From a virus, in the IMG/VR virus record IMGVR_UViG_3300030104_000199, positions 419-31,646 of that record: a stretch of 31,228 nt of DNA; one strand, written 5' to 3'. The position numbers were made by a program, and so were the translations under genes. Below the pieces are notes generated by a model that was given only the letters and a program-made list of their open reading frames with translations, was not told the DNA's origin and ran no database searches. Each line of letters begins with the position of its first letter. Position 1 is the first letter of the stretch. Positions 7,554 through 14,001 of the stretch are shown piece by piece.

Positions 7554-8234
7554 ATGAAAAAATTAGTATTATTATTTTTATTATTATCAAATTATGCGTT
7601 TAGTCAATCAAACTGTGAATTATGTGCCGAGCAAGGTGGTTTCTATTGTGGAGATGATGAAAGCAACTGGACTTCTTATAGTCCACTTGGTTGCGTCCCT
7701 AATGGTCTTAATGGTGTATTTTACCTTAATGACGGTTGGAGTGATTGTGTTGATGGTTCAGATGAAAATGGCTCAGATGCTACAACGCTAGGAGATTGTA
7801 ATGCCTATGGAGAAACTTGTGATACTGTATTTATAGAGATTCCTATAATACAATATGAAATAATTTTTGATACAATAATACAGACAGAATATCTAACTCA
7901 GATTGTAATAGATACGTTAGAGATAGAAACACTTGTGCCTGAATATATATATATAACTGATACGGTATATGCAGAAGTGCTAGACACAATGTTTATAGAC
8001 GTAATAGAATATGTTGATACTATTGTATATGATACAGTAGTTGAAATAGAATACGTTGAGTTTATAATAACTGAGTATTTGGACTGCCTTACAGGGTTGC
8101 CATGCAATACAGCTATTTTAGAACTTGACAAGAGTAAATTAAATAATAACCTATATAATCTTATGGGTGATGAAATTAGAAAACCCAATGGAATTTATAT
8201 AGAAAATGGTGAAATCAAATTTAAAATAAATTAA
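7554..8234 (+). CDS. Secreted LDLa-like protein with T9SS-like C-terminal signal
   Basis: 226 aa. Signal peptide at residues 1-18 (ends YAFSQ). Residues about 20-75 form a Cys-rich module with GGFYCGD, GCVP and GWSDCVDGSDE, matching the calcium-binding core of LDL-receptor class A repeats. Residues about 85-175 are a stalk with seven DT(V/I/L/M) units spaced irregularly in predicted beta strands (DTVF, DTII, DTLE, DTVY, DTMF, DTIV, DTVV). The last 28 residues (LYNLMGDEIRKPNGIYIENG and a basic end) resemble the end of type A T9SS sorting domains. Inference: it is exported by Sec, moved to the surface by the host T9SS and displayed as a stalked adhesion or shielding protein. The sorting domain is shorter than usual. 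Confidence 0.6.
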   Translation: MKKLVLLFLLLSNYAFSQSNCELCAEQGGFYCGDDESNWTSYSPLGCVPNGLNGVFYLNDGWSDCVDGSDENGSDATTLGDCNAYGETCDTVFIEIPIIQYEIIFDTIIQTEYLTQIVIDTLEIETLVPEYIYITDTVYAEVLDTMFIDVIEYVDTIVYDTVVEIEYVEFIITEYLDCLTGLPCNTAILELDKSKLNNNLYNLMGDEIRKPNGIYIENGEIKFKIN

Positions 8235-8236
8235 AT

Positions 8237-8419
8237 ATGGAAATTATAAAAAAAATCACAGCAAGTAAGAAATTTTGGTATGCTTTTGGAACATTAGCTT
8301 TATTGCTTTTTTCTGATAGCATAGGAATAAACGACCAAGAAGTTAATAACATAATTATATTAGCTTTAGGTCTTATAGTAGCTCAAGGATTAGCAGACCG
8401 TAAAGATTGTAAGAGATGA
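8237..8419 (+). CDS. Small holin-like membrane protein (60 aa)
   Basis: 60 aa with two predicted hydrophobic segments (FWYAFGTLALLLF, residues about 13-25, and VNNIIILALGLIVAQGL, about 36-52), a basic N-terminus and a charged C-terminus (DRKDCKR). Size and topology fit a class II holin or a holin partner. It opens the lysis cassette and overlaps the next start by 4 bases. A second holin candidate at 9529 suggests one of the two acts as antiholin or accessory protein. Confidence 0.5.
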   Translation: MEIIKKITASKKFWYAFGTLALLLFSDSIGINDQEVNNIIILALGLIVAQGLADRKDCKR

Positions 8420-8694
8420 AATTAAGCGAAAAGTCGGAATTAACTTTAGATTTAAAAACCATTGGTATAGTAATTGCTATGGCAGTATCTGTGTCAGGTA
8501 GCTATTTTACTCTTAAAGCAGACATTGAAGAAAACAAAAAAGCTCTTGAAAAGGGCAACTGGGTAAATGCTAAAGAATACGAACTGAAAGACGAATTGGT
8601 ACGAACTACTATAATGGGCAATAGTAAAAAGTTAGACGCTATAGAAGATAAATTAAACACTATAGACAGCCGACTTTACAACTTAAAAAAGTAA
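8416..8694 (+). CDS. Membrane-anchored coiled-coil protein (92 aa)
   Basis: N-terminal transmembrane segment (TIGIVIAMAVSVSGSYFTL, residues about 15-33) followed by a charged helical region that should form a coiled coil (to residue 92, ending RLYNLKK). This layout is shared by XhlA-like accessory lysis proteins and inner-membrane spanins. It is linked to the upstream holin-like gene by an ATGA overlap and lies 2 bases before the thioredoxin-like gene. I favour a lysis accessory role, without a firm family. Confidence 0.45.
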   Translation: MKLSEKSELTLDLKTIGIVIAMAVSVSGSYFTLKADIEENKKALEKGNWVNAKEYELKDELVRTTIMGNSKKLDAIEDKLNTIDSRLYNLKK

Positions 8695-8696
8695 TT

Positions 8697-9038
8697 ATGA
8701 ATTTAGGTTATATATTACAAATTTTAATGGCATTATTCTTTTTTGCTGTAGGTTTGTGTATGTCCCAAGTGTCTGTGATTCATTTTAATAGTGAATGGAA
8801 CTCAGATAATAGCTTTAATATAGATGAGCTAAATGACTGTGAAAAATCAGACGTGGTTATATGCGACAGTCCTGAACTAAAAGACAAACACAAAATCCTT
8901 TCTGTTCCTACTATTATTATATTTGACAACGGCAACGAAATTGCCAGATTTGAAGCTAATATAATGATGCAATTAGAGGCAACAAGAAAGGAAATACAAA
9001 AAGAGATAGAGAAGATTCACTTAGCTAAATTTGAATGA
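8697..9038 (+). CDS. Exported thioredoxin-fold protein lacking CxxC
   Basis: 113 aa. Residues 1-24 form a hydrophobic signal peptide or membrane anchor ending CMSQ. The rest follows the thioredoxin fold: SVIHFNSEWNSDNSF occupies the place of the usual FWAxWCxxC strand and active site, and HKILSVPTIIIFDNGNEIAR is the classic cis-proline strand pair. Both active-site cysteines are replaced (WNSDN), so disulfide exchange is excluded by what I see; a binding or chaperone role is more likely. It ends with a charged helix. It sits inside the lysis cassette with an ATGA overlap to the endolysin, hinting at a periplasmic function during lysis. Confidence 0.65.
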   Translation: MNLGYILQILMALFFFAVGLCMSQVSVIHFNSEWNSDNSFNIDELNDCEKSDVVICDSPELKDKHKILSVPTIIIFDNGNEIARFEANIMMQLEATRKEIQKEIEKIHLAKFE

Positions 9039-9532
9039 AATTATCAAAAAACTTTACACTACAAGAGCTAACACGATCTAACACAGCATTAAGATTGGGA
9101 ATAGATAACACACCCTCTAAAGAGGGAATAATGAAATTGACTATATTAGCCACTTCAGTCCTCCAGTTACTGCGTGACCGCATTGGAGCTTTGAGGATTA
9201 CAAGTGGCTATAGGTCACCAGAATTAAATACTGCTATTGGTGGTAGCAATAAATCACAGCATACTAAATGCGAAGCAGTAGACATTCAATACGTCAAACG
9301 TGGACGTATGGATAACCTTTTAATATACCAAGCACTAATAGATTTAGATATTGACTTTGACCAATGTATATTGGAATTTGGGGATAGCACAGCAACAAGC
9401 GACCCTACAAGTCCTGCTTGGATTCATTTAAGCTATAAAATAACTGATAATAGAAGGCAGGTATTAGTAGCTTATAAAGACGATAATAACAAAACAAAAT
9501 ACAGACCTTTAATTAAATACAATTCTATATGA
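9035..9532 (+). CDS. Endolysin, M15-type peptidase
   Basis: 165-aa member of the peptidase M15 (VanY/D-Ala-D-Ala-like) family, cutting peptide cross-links in peptidoglycan for lysis. Visible motifs are: LRITSGYRSPELN, SQHTKCEAVDIQ (zinc-binding His and Asp) and SPAWIHLSY (third zinc ligand His). Length is typical of single-domain phage M15A endolysins. There is no signal peptide, so release depends on the holin. It overlaps both the thioredoxin-like gene upstream and the holin downstream by 4 bases, a compact lysis operon. Confidence 0.9.
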   Translation: MKLSKNFTLQELTRSNTALRLGIDNTPSKEGIMKLTILATSVLQLLRDRIGALRITSGYRSPELNTAIGGSNKSQHTKCEAVDIQYVKRGRMDNLLIYQALIDLDIDFDQCILEFGDSTATSDPTSPAWIHLSYKITDNRRQVLVAYKDDNNKTKYRPLIKYNSI

Positions 9533-9906
9533 AATTCTTAAGTAAACTATTTGGCAATATGTCTTTAGATGTTAATAAACTTGTTGATAATGTTGTAACT
9601 ACTGACGAAGAACGTAAAGAATTAAAAATTAAATTTGAACAAATCTTCCTTGAAGCTAGAGCAAATGCAGAAGAACAAATAACTAGAAGATGGGAAGCAG
9701 ATTCAAAAGCAGGGTGGCTACCTGCTAACATCAGACCTTTAACACTAGCTTTTTTAGTAGTATCTACTGTACTGCTAATTTTTATTGAAGGTGGAGTTAT
9801 AGATTTTCAAGTTAAAGATACTTGGATAGACCTACTTCAATTAACATTAATAACGGTGATAGGAGCATACTTCGGTGGAAGAAGTATAGAGAAGGTTAAA
9901 AAATAA
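9529..9906 (+). CDS. Holin, 3TM GTA-type-like
   Basis: 125 aa. N-terminal half is charged and helical (EERKELKIKFEQIFLEA). ITRRWEADSKAGWLPANIRP then precedes the hydrophobic segments LAFLVVSTVLLIFIEGGV and LLQLTLITVIGAYFGG. The RRWEAD...W...NIRP motif before the membrane part is characteristic of the Holin_3TMs (GTA holin) family. It would form membrane lesions that let the M15 endolysin reach the wall. It starts 4 bases inside the endolysin gene and ends just before the metallophosphoesterase frame. Confidence 0.8.
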   Translation: MKFLSKLFGNMSLDVNKLVDNVVTTDEERKELKIKFEQIFLEARANAEEQITRRWEADSKAGWLPANIRPLTLAFLVVSTVLLIFIEGGVIDFQVKDTWIDLLQLTLITVIGAYFGGRSIEKVKK

Positions 9907-9910
9907 TACT

Positions 9911-10648
9911 ATAAAAGAATTAAAAGAATATCGGCTTAGGTTAACAAAGTCAGAGCATGACTTAATAAAACATATACGCCAATCCGAAGGCAACGGATTA
10001 AATAACGTTCTAGTTATTGGCGATTTACACGAGCCATTTTGCCTAGATAAATACCTTGATTTTTGTGTCTTTAAATATGAGCAATTCGATTGTAGCGAAG
10101 TTGTTTTCATTGGAGATATAATAGACAATCATTATTCATCATATCACGAAACTAATGCAGACGGAATGGGGGGTGCTGATGAGTTAGAGCTGTCTATTAG
10201 AAGAATAGCTCGTTGGTATAAAGCATTTCCTAAAGCCACTGTAATCATCGGAAATCACGATAGAATGATATTTAGAAAAGGACAAACTTCTGCTATTCCT
10301 AGTAAATGGATTAAAAGCTATAAAGAAGTATTAGAAGTTCCTGGTTGGAATTTTGTAGAAAGATACGAAAAGAATGGTGTTCAGTATTTGCATGGAGAAG
10401 GTGGAACTGCTAGAACTAAATGTAGAGCAGATATGATGAATACAGTTCAAGGTCATTTACATACACAAGCATACTGCGAACATTATGTTGGACAAAATTT
10501 TAGAGTATTTGGCTTACAGGTTGGCTGTGGTATAGATCACGAGAGCTATGCTATGGCTTATGCTAAATATGGTAAAAAACCTGCAATAGGTTGTGCCGTT
10601 GTTTTGAATAATGGAAAATTACCTATAAATTTGTTAATGGAGTTATAA
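9911..10648 (+). CDS. Calcineurin-like metallophosphoesterase with non-canonical start
   Basis: About 245 aa if read from the ATA at 9911. Metal-binding motifs appear in order: GDLHEP (near 10020), GDIIDNH (near 10115), GNHD (near 10252) and GHLH (near 10451), the full set for a two-metal phosphodiesterase or phosphatase. The first ATG in frame (10166) lies after GDLH and GDIID, so starting there would remove the catalytic core. The frame is open back to 9890 but has no ATG, GTG, TTG or CTG before the motifs. Either ATA or ATT is used, or the ribosome shifts frame from the holin, or a base has changed. The substrate is unknown; nucleic acid or cyclic nucleotide processing are options. Confidence 0.75.
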   Translation: MKELKEYRLRLTKSEHDLIKHIRQSEGNGLNNVLVIGDLHEPFCLDKYLDFCVFKYEQFDCSEVVFIGDIIDNHYSSYHETNADGMGGADELELSIRRIARWYKAFPKATVIIGNHDRMIFRKGQTSAIPSKWIKSYKEVLEVPGWNFVERYEKNGVQYLHGEGGTARTKCRADMMNTVQGHLHTQAYCEHYVGQNFRVFGLQVGCGIDHESYAMAYAKYGKKPAIGCAVVLNNGKLPINLLMEL

Positions 10649-10661
10649 TTAAATTGTATAT

Positions 10662-10793
10662 ATGGCAAAACATATTTACCAAGAAAAAATTGAACTCGGT
10701 GCTTATTATACTTACAATGATAAACAAAAGAAAGTTTATGATATTAAAAGTATGAGAGAACAGTTCAAAGAGTTGATAAAGAAATTAAAATAG
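10662..10793 (+). CDS. Small basic protein (43 aa)
   Basis: ATG at 10662 to TAG at 10791, 13 bases after the phosphoesterase. Product starts MAKHIYQEKIELGAYYTYND and ends in a Lys-rich helix (REQFKELIKKLK). It is the last gene of the rightward late unit, directly before a terminator. No family recognised. Confidence 0.5.
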   Translation: MAKHIYQEKIELGAYYTYNDKQKKVYDIKSMREQFKELIKKLK

Positions 10794-10799
10794 TAGAGA

Positions 10800-10866
10800 G
10801 GGACATAGGAGGGGTTTTAATATATGGTCATCACCTTCCCTCATTTAGTTCTCTATGTCCCTTTTT
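10800..10866 (+). terminator. Long-loop terminator between convergent units
   Basis: GGGACATAG (10800-10808) pairs with CTATGTCCC (10853-10861), a perfect 9-bp stem with a 44-base loop, followed by TTTTT (10862-10866). It lies between the end of the rightward lysis unit and the end of the leftward genes. The U-run is only on the rightward RNA. The loop itself has a G-rich and a C-rich segment that may pair further. Confidence 0.7.
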
Positions 10867-10867
10867 A

Positions 10868-11344
10868 TTATCTAGTTCTTTCTATCTTTTCTCTTAAAGT
10901 GGATACCGTTCCTGCGTCAATACCACTACCAGACCACGTTCCACTATGGGTTTCTTGATGCCTATTTTTCATATCTTCTATTCCTGCTTCTGGCATTGGT
11001 GTCTTTAAAAACTCTTGCCAATCCTTTTGTTCTTCATCCGTCTTTAAATTATATGTGTCAACATTACATCCCACTTTACTAAGAGCATATTCCTTTATAT
11101 GAGCATACTTAGTGCTACCGTCCTTTTTAGAGTACCTTGTAGGGACTTTCTTGTCTGTGGTTTCTATATATACTCCTGCCTTCTTTAAATCCCTTATAAC
11201 TCCCTGTAAGTCCCCTATTCCAAGATCTATCATAGCATCTCTAGTTGTAATTGTGTTTCCTGCATTTAGGTAGTCATAAAGAATCTGTTTATGAGTACCC
11301 CATTTAAAATTAAAATTATTCATAATATTATTCTGTTTTTTCAT
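10868..11344 (-). CDS. HTH_39-like DNA-binding protein, leftward
   Basis: 158 aa on the minus strand. Residues about 15-90 contain KQILYDYLNAGNTITTRDAM, IDLGIGDLQGVIRDLKKAGV and a YAHIKEYAL wing, matching the HTH_39 winged-helix pattern (nxI..yL..G.IT...A...LGI..L...I.dLkk.G). The C-terminal third is hydrophilic and Gly/Ser-rich. It is last of three leftward genes, which are probably expressed early from the divergent control region, so a regulator of phage transcription or host takeover is plausible. An internal Met at residue 8 is an alternative start. Confidence 0.65.
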   Translation of the reverse strand: MKKQNNIMNNFNFKWGTHKQILYDYLNAGNTITTRDAMIDLGIGDLQGVIRDLKKAGVYIETTDKKVPTRYSKKDGSTKYAHIKEYALSKVGCNVDTYNLKTDEEQKDWQEFLKTPMPEAGIEDMKNRHQETHSGTWSGSGIDAGTVSTLREKIERTR

Positions 11345-11474
11345 ATATCCAAGTTAATGCCAAGCTGTCTGTAATCCTTTTCCATCCTGGATTGTTGGCT
11401 TCAAATTCTACAGCTTTTTGTAAGCCTTTTTCGGTTTCAGTATTTATATACTTAAAGTAAAGATTTTTATTCAT
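11328..11474 (-). CDS. Small leftward protein (48 aa)
   Basis: Minus-strand ATG at 11474 to TAA at 11328-11330, overlapping the start of the HTH gene by 17 bases and the end of the upstream leftward gene by 8. The product (MNKNLYFKYINTETEKGLQK, then a helix with WKRITDSLALTWIYEKTE) has a normal amino-acid mix and fills an otherwise empty 120-base gap, so it is probably real. Function unknown. Confidence 0.55.
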   Translation of the reverse strand: MNKNLYFKYINTETEKGLQKAVEFEANNPGWKRITDSLALTWIYEKTE

Positions 11475-11655
11475 TGCTATATAATTTAATTACGTTAGGT
11501 GTTTCTATTTCATCTAATTCTTTTTGATGTTCTATAACTTCTTCCAATAATTTAGAAGTTAAATCATCATAGCCTTTATTTCTATCATCTATCCTTTGTT
11601 TCATTAAAGAAACTTTTAGAGATTGTAAAGCTAACTGTATAATATCTTTATTCAT
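11467..11655 (-). CDS. Small helical leftward protein (62 aa)
   Basis: 62 aa, entirely helical and charged (IQLALQSLKVSLMKQRIDDR, LLEEVIEHQKELDEIE), likely a short coiled coil. First gene of the leftward unit, starting about 28 bases from a good host-type -7 element (11683-11690). Small early coiled-coil proteins of phages often bind host proteins, but nothing here identifies a target. Confidence 0.55.
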   Translation of the reverse strand: MNKDIIQLALQSLKVSLMKQRIDDRNKGYDDLTSKLLEEVIEHQKELDEIETPNVIKLYSNE

Positions 11656-11682
11656 TTTTATATGTTTTTTAAATTAATACAA

Positions 11683-11690
11683 CAAATATA
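11683..11690 (-). promoter_or_regulatory. Host-type -7 promoter element for leftward genes
   Basis: On the minus strand this reads TATATTTG, a perfect match to the Bacteroidota TAnnTTTG element. Transcription would start about 7 bases downstream, leaving a leader of about 20 bases before the ATG at 11655. No clear TTG is found at the -33 position, so recognition may need an activator. Confidence 0.5.
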
Positions 11691-11730
11691 TGTAAAATAA
11701 TCTTTATATTAAATTAACTATTCTTTTTAT

Positions 11731-11755
11731 TTATTAACAATACGAATGTTAATAA
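11731..11755. promoter_or_regulatory. 25-bp palindrome, probable operator
   Basis: Perfect 8-bp inverted repeat TTATTAAC (11731-11738) and GTTAATAA (11748-11755) around the 9-base spacer AATACGAAT. A further ATTAAC half-site is at 11713-11718. It lies in the 170-base gap between the leftward genes and the rightward Cro-like HTH gene, where a phage repressor site is expected. The rest of 11656-11826 holds AT-rich promoter DNA; for the rightward unit I see only a weak TTTATTTG element near 11770. Confidence 0.55.
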
Positions 11756-11826
11756 CTATTGTAATAAATTTTATTTGATATTAAAAAGATTTATTATTAT
11801 TGTGCTATAATTTTAAATGTATAATT

Positions 11827-12012
11827 ATGAATAAAAAACGTAAAGAAGCTATAGAGTTTGCTATGTTTAGCCACAAGGTAAATAAGATAGAACTCGCTGA
11901 AGCTATGGGTATGAGTTACCCTACAATGTTGTCAAAACTTAAAAATGTCGGATCATTTAGATTAGATGAATACGATAGATTAAGTGATATATTAAATTTA
12001 AATGATGAATAG
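11827..12012 (+). CDS. Small Cro/XRE-like HTH regulator (61 aa)
   Basis: 61 aa from the ATG at 11827. The core KVNKIELAEAMGMSYPTMLS followed by KLKNVGSFRLDEYDRLSDIL has the XRE helix-turn-helix layout (LAEAMGMS..TM..KL). An upstream in-frame TTG at 11800 would add MCYNFKCII, which looks like untranslated leader, so the ATG is preferred. First rightward gene next to the 25-bp palindrome, so it probably binds that operator and controls the early switch. The stop overlaps the next start. Confidence 0.7.
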   Translation: MNKKRKEAIEFAMFSHKVNKIELAEAMGMSYPTMLSKLKNVGSFRLDEYDRLSDILNLNDE

Positions 12013-12403
12013 TATGAAGGAAACTAAACAAGAAATACTAAATAGATTATTTATAGAAAATAATTTAACTGATGAAGATTATTTTAAACACAAATTTTAT
12101 ACTATAATTACAAGGAGTGGTATAGATAAAATACAGGCATCTAATGATATACAAATTAAATATAATTTGATTTATAATTCTTTAGATACTAAATGTGTAA
12201 TAATAAAAGCTACTGCCAAAATGGGCGATAAAGTTATTGAAACTTTTGGCGAAGCAGCACCTATGAATAATCAAAATTCGTACCCTATAGCTATGGCAGA
12301 AAAGAGAGCTATGAGTAGAGCGTGTTTAAAGTTAGCAGGATTTTATGAGAATAATGTATTTGGAGAAATGGAGGCAGATGACTTTAAACGTAATAATAAT
12401 TAA
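12002..12403 (+). CDS. Possible single-strand annealing or ssDNA-binding protein
   Basis: 133 aa (or 129 aa from the ATG at 12014). The conserved-looking part is residues 65-125: KATAKMGDKVIETFGEAAPM, then YPIAMAEKRAMSRACLKLAG and MEADDF. The AEKRAxSRAxLKLxGF helix is reminiscent of ERF/Rad52-type annealing proteins, which also carry an A..KRA....LG helix. It sits immediately upstream of the SSB-like gene, the usual neighbourhood for a phage recombinase. The family assignment is tentative. Confidence 0.4.
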   Translation: MMNSMKETKQEILNRLFIENNLTDEDYFKHKFYTIITRSGIDKIQASNDIQIKYNLIYNSLDTKCVIIKATAKMGDKVIETFGEAAPMNNQNSYPIAMAEKRAMSRACLKLAGFYENNVFGEMEADDFKRNNN

Positions 12404-12416
12404 TAAATAAATAGAT

Positions 12417-12731
12417 ATGTATAAAATAAGAGGTAAAATTTTAAAGAAAGAAACTGAAGAAATAAAAACTAAAAATGGAGAAACATTTGAGAAAATGCTT
12501 ATAACTATAGAAGAACTAGATAGTGGTTTTAACCACAAACATCAGTTTGAGATTTTTGGAGAAACAAAAATAAATTTGCATAAAGATAAAGTTAAGGTAG
12601 ATAGATTTGTTACAATAGAATTTTATATCAAATCAAATGAGTGGAAAAATAAATTTTTTAATACTTTAAATGTAAAGGACATTATAGTTGAGCAAGAAAT
12701 TGCTAATTTAGTAGATAATCCTCCATTTTAA
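12417..12731 (+). CDS. ssb: Single-stranded DNA-binding protein (DUF3127-like) with SSB tip
   Basis: 104 aa, predicted OB fold. It begins MYKIRGKILKKETEEI and has HKHQFEIFGETKINLHKD and VTIEFYIKSNEWKNKFFNTL, the strand pattern of DUF3127-type SSBs of Bacteroidota. The C-terminus, VDNPPF, resembles the acidic PF-ending tip by which SSBs recruit replication and repair partners. Gene order (annealing-like protein, SSB, replication protein) supports the role. It is followed by a strong long-loop hairpin. Confidence 0.7.
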   Translation: MYKIRGKILKKETEEIKTKNGETFEKMLITIEELDSGFNHKHQFEIFGETKINLHKDKVKVDRFVTIEFYIKSNEWKNKFFNTLNVKDIIVEQEIANLVDNPPF

Positions 12732-12739
12732 TTAATTCC

Positions 12740-12807
12740 GATAGGGCTTGTGTTTTTCTTTCTTGTTTTATATGTTTATATTCCTTTTGCACAAGTCCTA
12801 TCTTTTT
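12740..12807 (+). terminator. Long-loop terminator after ssb
   Basis: GATAGGGCTTGTG (12740-12752) pairs with CACAAGTCCTATC (12790-12802), 13 bp including one G-U pair, with a 37-base pyrimidine-rich loop and TTTTT at 12803-12807. It separates the regulator/ssb genes from the replication and methyltransferase block, although I find no clear promoter between it and the ATG at 12820, so partial read-through is likely. Confidence 0.75.
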
Positions 12808-12819
12808 AAAACTTAACTT

Positions 12820-13590
12820 ATGAAAAAAACTTATTTCAATCACGATTCAATAGCTAGAAACGATTACAGAATAATTAAGATGAGATCTAAACTAGGATAT
12901 GAAGGTTACGGTATATTCTGGGCAGTATTAGAGCTTTTATTTGTAGAGGAGAATAAACTATGTGTAAATGACTACGAGCCGTTAGCTTATGGCTTACAAT
13001 GTGATGAGCATATATTAAAACAAGTCATAGAAGATTTTGATTTATTTGTATTAGAAGATGGTTGCTTTTATTCAAGAAGATTAAACGACCATATACAAGA
13101 GATAAATAGTAAGTCAAATAAAGCTAAAGAAAATGCTTCTAAAAGGTGGAGTAATGCAGTCGCAATGCAGTCGCATAGCAACGGCAATGCTAGTAAAGTA
13201 AATAAGAGTATAAGTAATAGTAAAAGTAAAGTAAATAAAACAATAGAATATAGATTAGCGGAATTTAAAAATTCCGTACAATTAATAGAGGATGTTAGTA
13301 ATGAAGATAAAAAAGCATTTATAGATTATTGGACTGAACCTAATAAGTCAGGAACTAAGATGAGGTTTGAGTTAGAAAGAACTTGGCATCTATCCAGACG
13401 TTTATCAAGATGGGCTAATTCATCATTTAATAAAACGTCTAAGAGTAAGTTTCCTGATTTCTATGATGCTTATATATACAAAAAGCTAGATACAGAAAAA
13501 CAAAAGGAATATGAAAATCATTTAAAAAGCTTAGGGTGGACATCTAAATACACACCTACAGCAGGAATAGTTTGGAATAAAAAGAAATGA
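12820..13590 (+). CDS. Replication initiation-like protein (Lin1244/DUF4373 domain)
   Basis: 256 aa. The N-terminus YFNHDSIARNDYRIIKMRSK, then LGYEGYGIFWAVLELL, is the signature of the Lin1244/Lin1753-like (DUF4373) domain found in phage replication initiators and DnaD-like proteins. A Ser/Asn/Lys linker (about 105-145) connects to a C-terminal part with IDYWTEPNKSGTKMRFELER and W-rich segments. No polymerase or helicase is encoded here, so this protein probably recruits host replication machinery to the phage origin. The origin may lie near or within this gene. The stop overlaps the next start by 4 bases. Confidence 0.65.
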   Translation: MKKTYFNHDSIARNDYRIIKMRSKLGYEGYGIFWAVLELLFVEENKLCVNDYEPLAYGLQCDEHILKQVIEDFDLFVLEDGCFYSRRLNDHIQEINSKSNKAKENASKRWSNAVAMQSHSNGNASKVNKSISNSKSKVNKTIEYRLAEFKNSVQLIEDVSNEDKKAFIDYWTEPNKSGTKMRFELERTWHLSRRLSRWANSSFNKTSKSKFPDFYDAYIYKKLDTEKQKEYENHLKSLGWTSKYTPTAGIVWNKKK

Positions 13591-14000
13591 AAAATAGAAA
13601 TTTAGAACATAAGGACGATTGGAAAACACCAATAGATTTTTATAATAAATTAAATGAAGAATTTAATTTTGATTTTGATCCTTGTCCTTATCAACACGAT
13701 ATGTTGTGGGATGGATTACAGGTAGAATGGGGATATAGAAACTTTGTAAACCCACCATATAGCAGAAAATTAAAAGAAGCATTTATTATGAAAGCTATTG
13801 AAGAATCTAAAAAAGGTAAATTATGTGTAATGCTACTTCCTGTATCTACAAGCACCAAGATATTTCACGATCATATTTTACCTAATAAAAAAGAAATTAG
13901 ATTTATTAGACGTAGATTAAAATTTAGTGGATATAATACTAAAGGAGAATATGTGGATAACAAATGTGGTATGCACGATTCTATGATTATAATTTTTTAA
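13587..14000 (+). CDS. Phage-type DNA N6-adenine methyltransferase
   Basis: 137 aa. DDWKTPIDFYNKLNEEFNFD and DFDPCPY near the start, with RNFVNPPYSR (catalytic DPPY-type motif, here NPPY) and the CVMLLPVSTSTKIFHDHI strand, are typical of the phage Dam-like (DNA_N6_MTase) family. It would methylate adenines in phage DNA to evade host restriction or mark replication. It is somewhat shorter than the usual 160-180 aa, but all core motifs are present. It is in an operon with a VRR-NUC nuclease and a cytosine methyltransferase. Confidence 0.85.
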   Translation: MKNRNLEHKDDWKTPIDFYNKLNEEFNFDFDPCPYQHDMLWDGLQVEWGYRNFVNPPYSRKLKEAFIMKAIEESKKGKLCVMLLPVSTSTKIFHDHILPNKKEIRFIRRRLKFSGYNTKGEYVDNKCGMHDSMIIIF

Positions 14001-14001
14001 T

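Noticed and set aside
7594-7791. Overlapping ORF of 65 aa inside the LDLa-like gene
   Set aside because: Shadow frame; the main frame carries a signal peptide and recognisable Cys motifs, while the alternative product shows no coherent features.
11800-11826. TTG start extending the Cro-like protein by nine residues
   Set aside because: The added MCYNFKCII lies in promoter-like AT-rich DNA, and the ATG at 11827 begins a typical XRE N-terminus.
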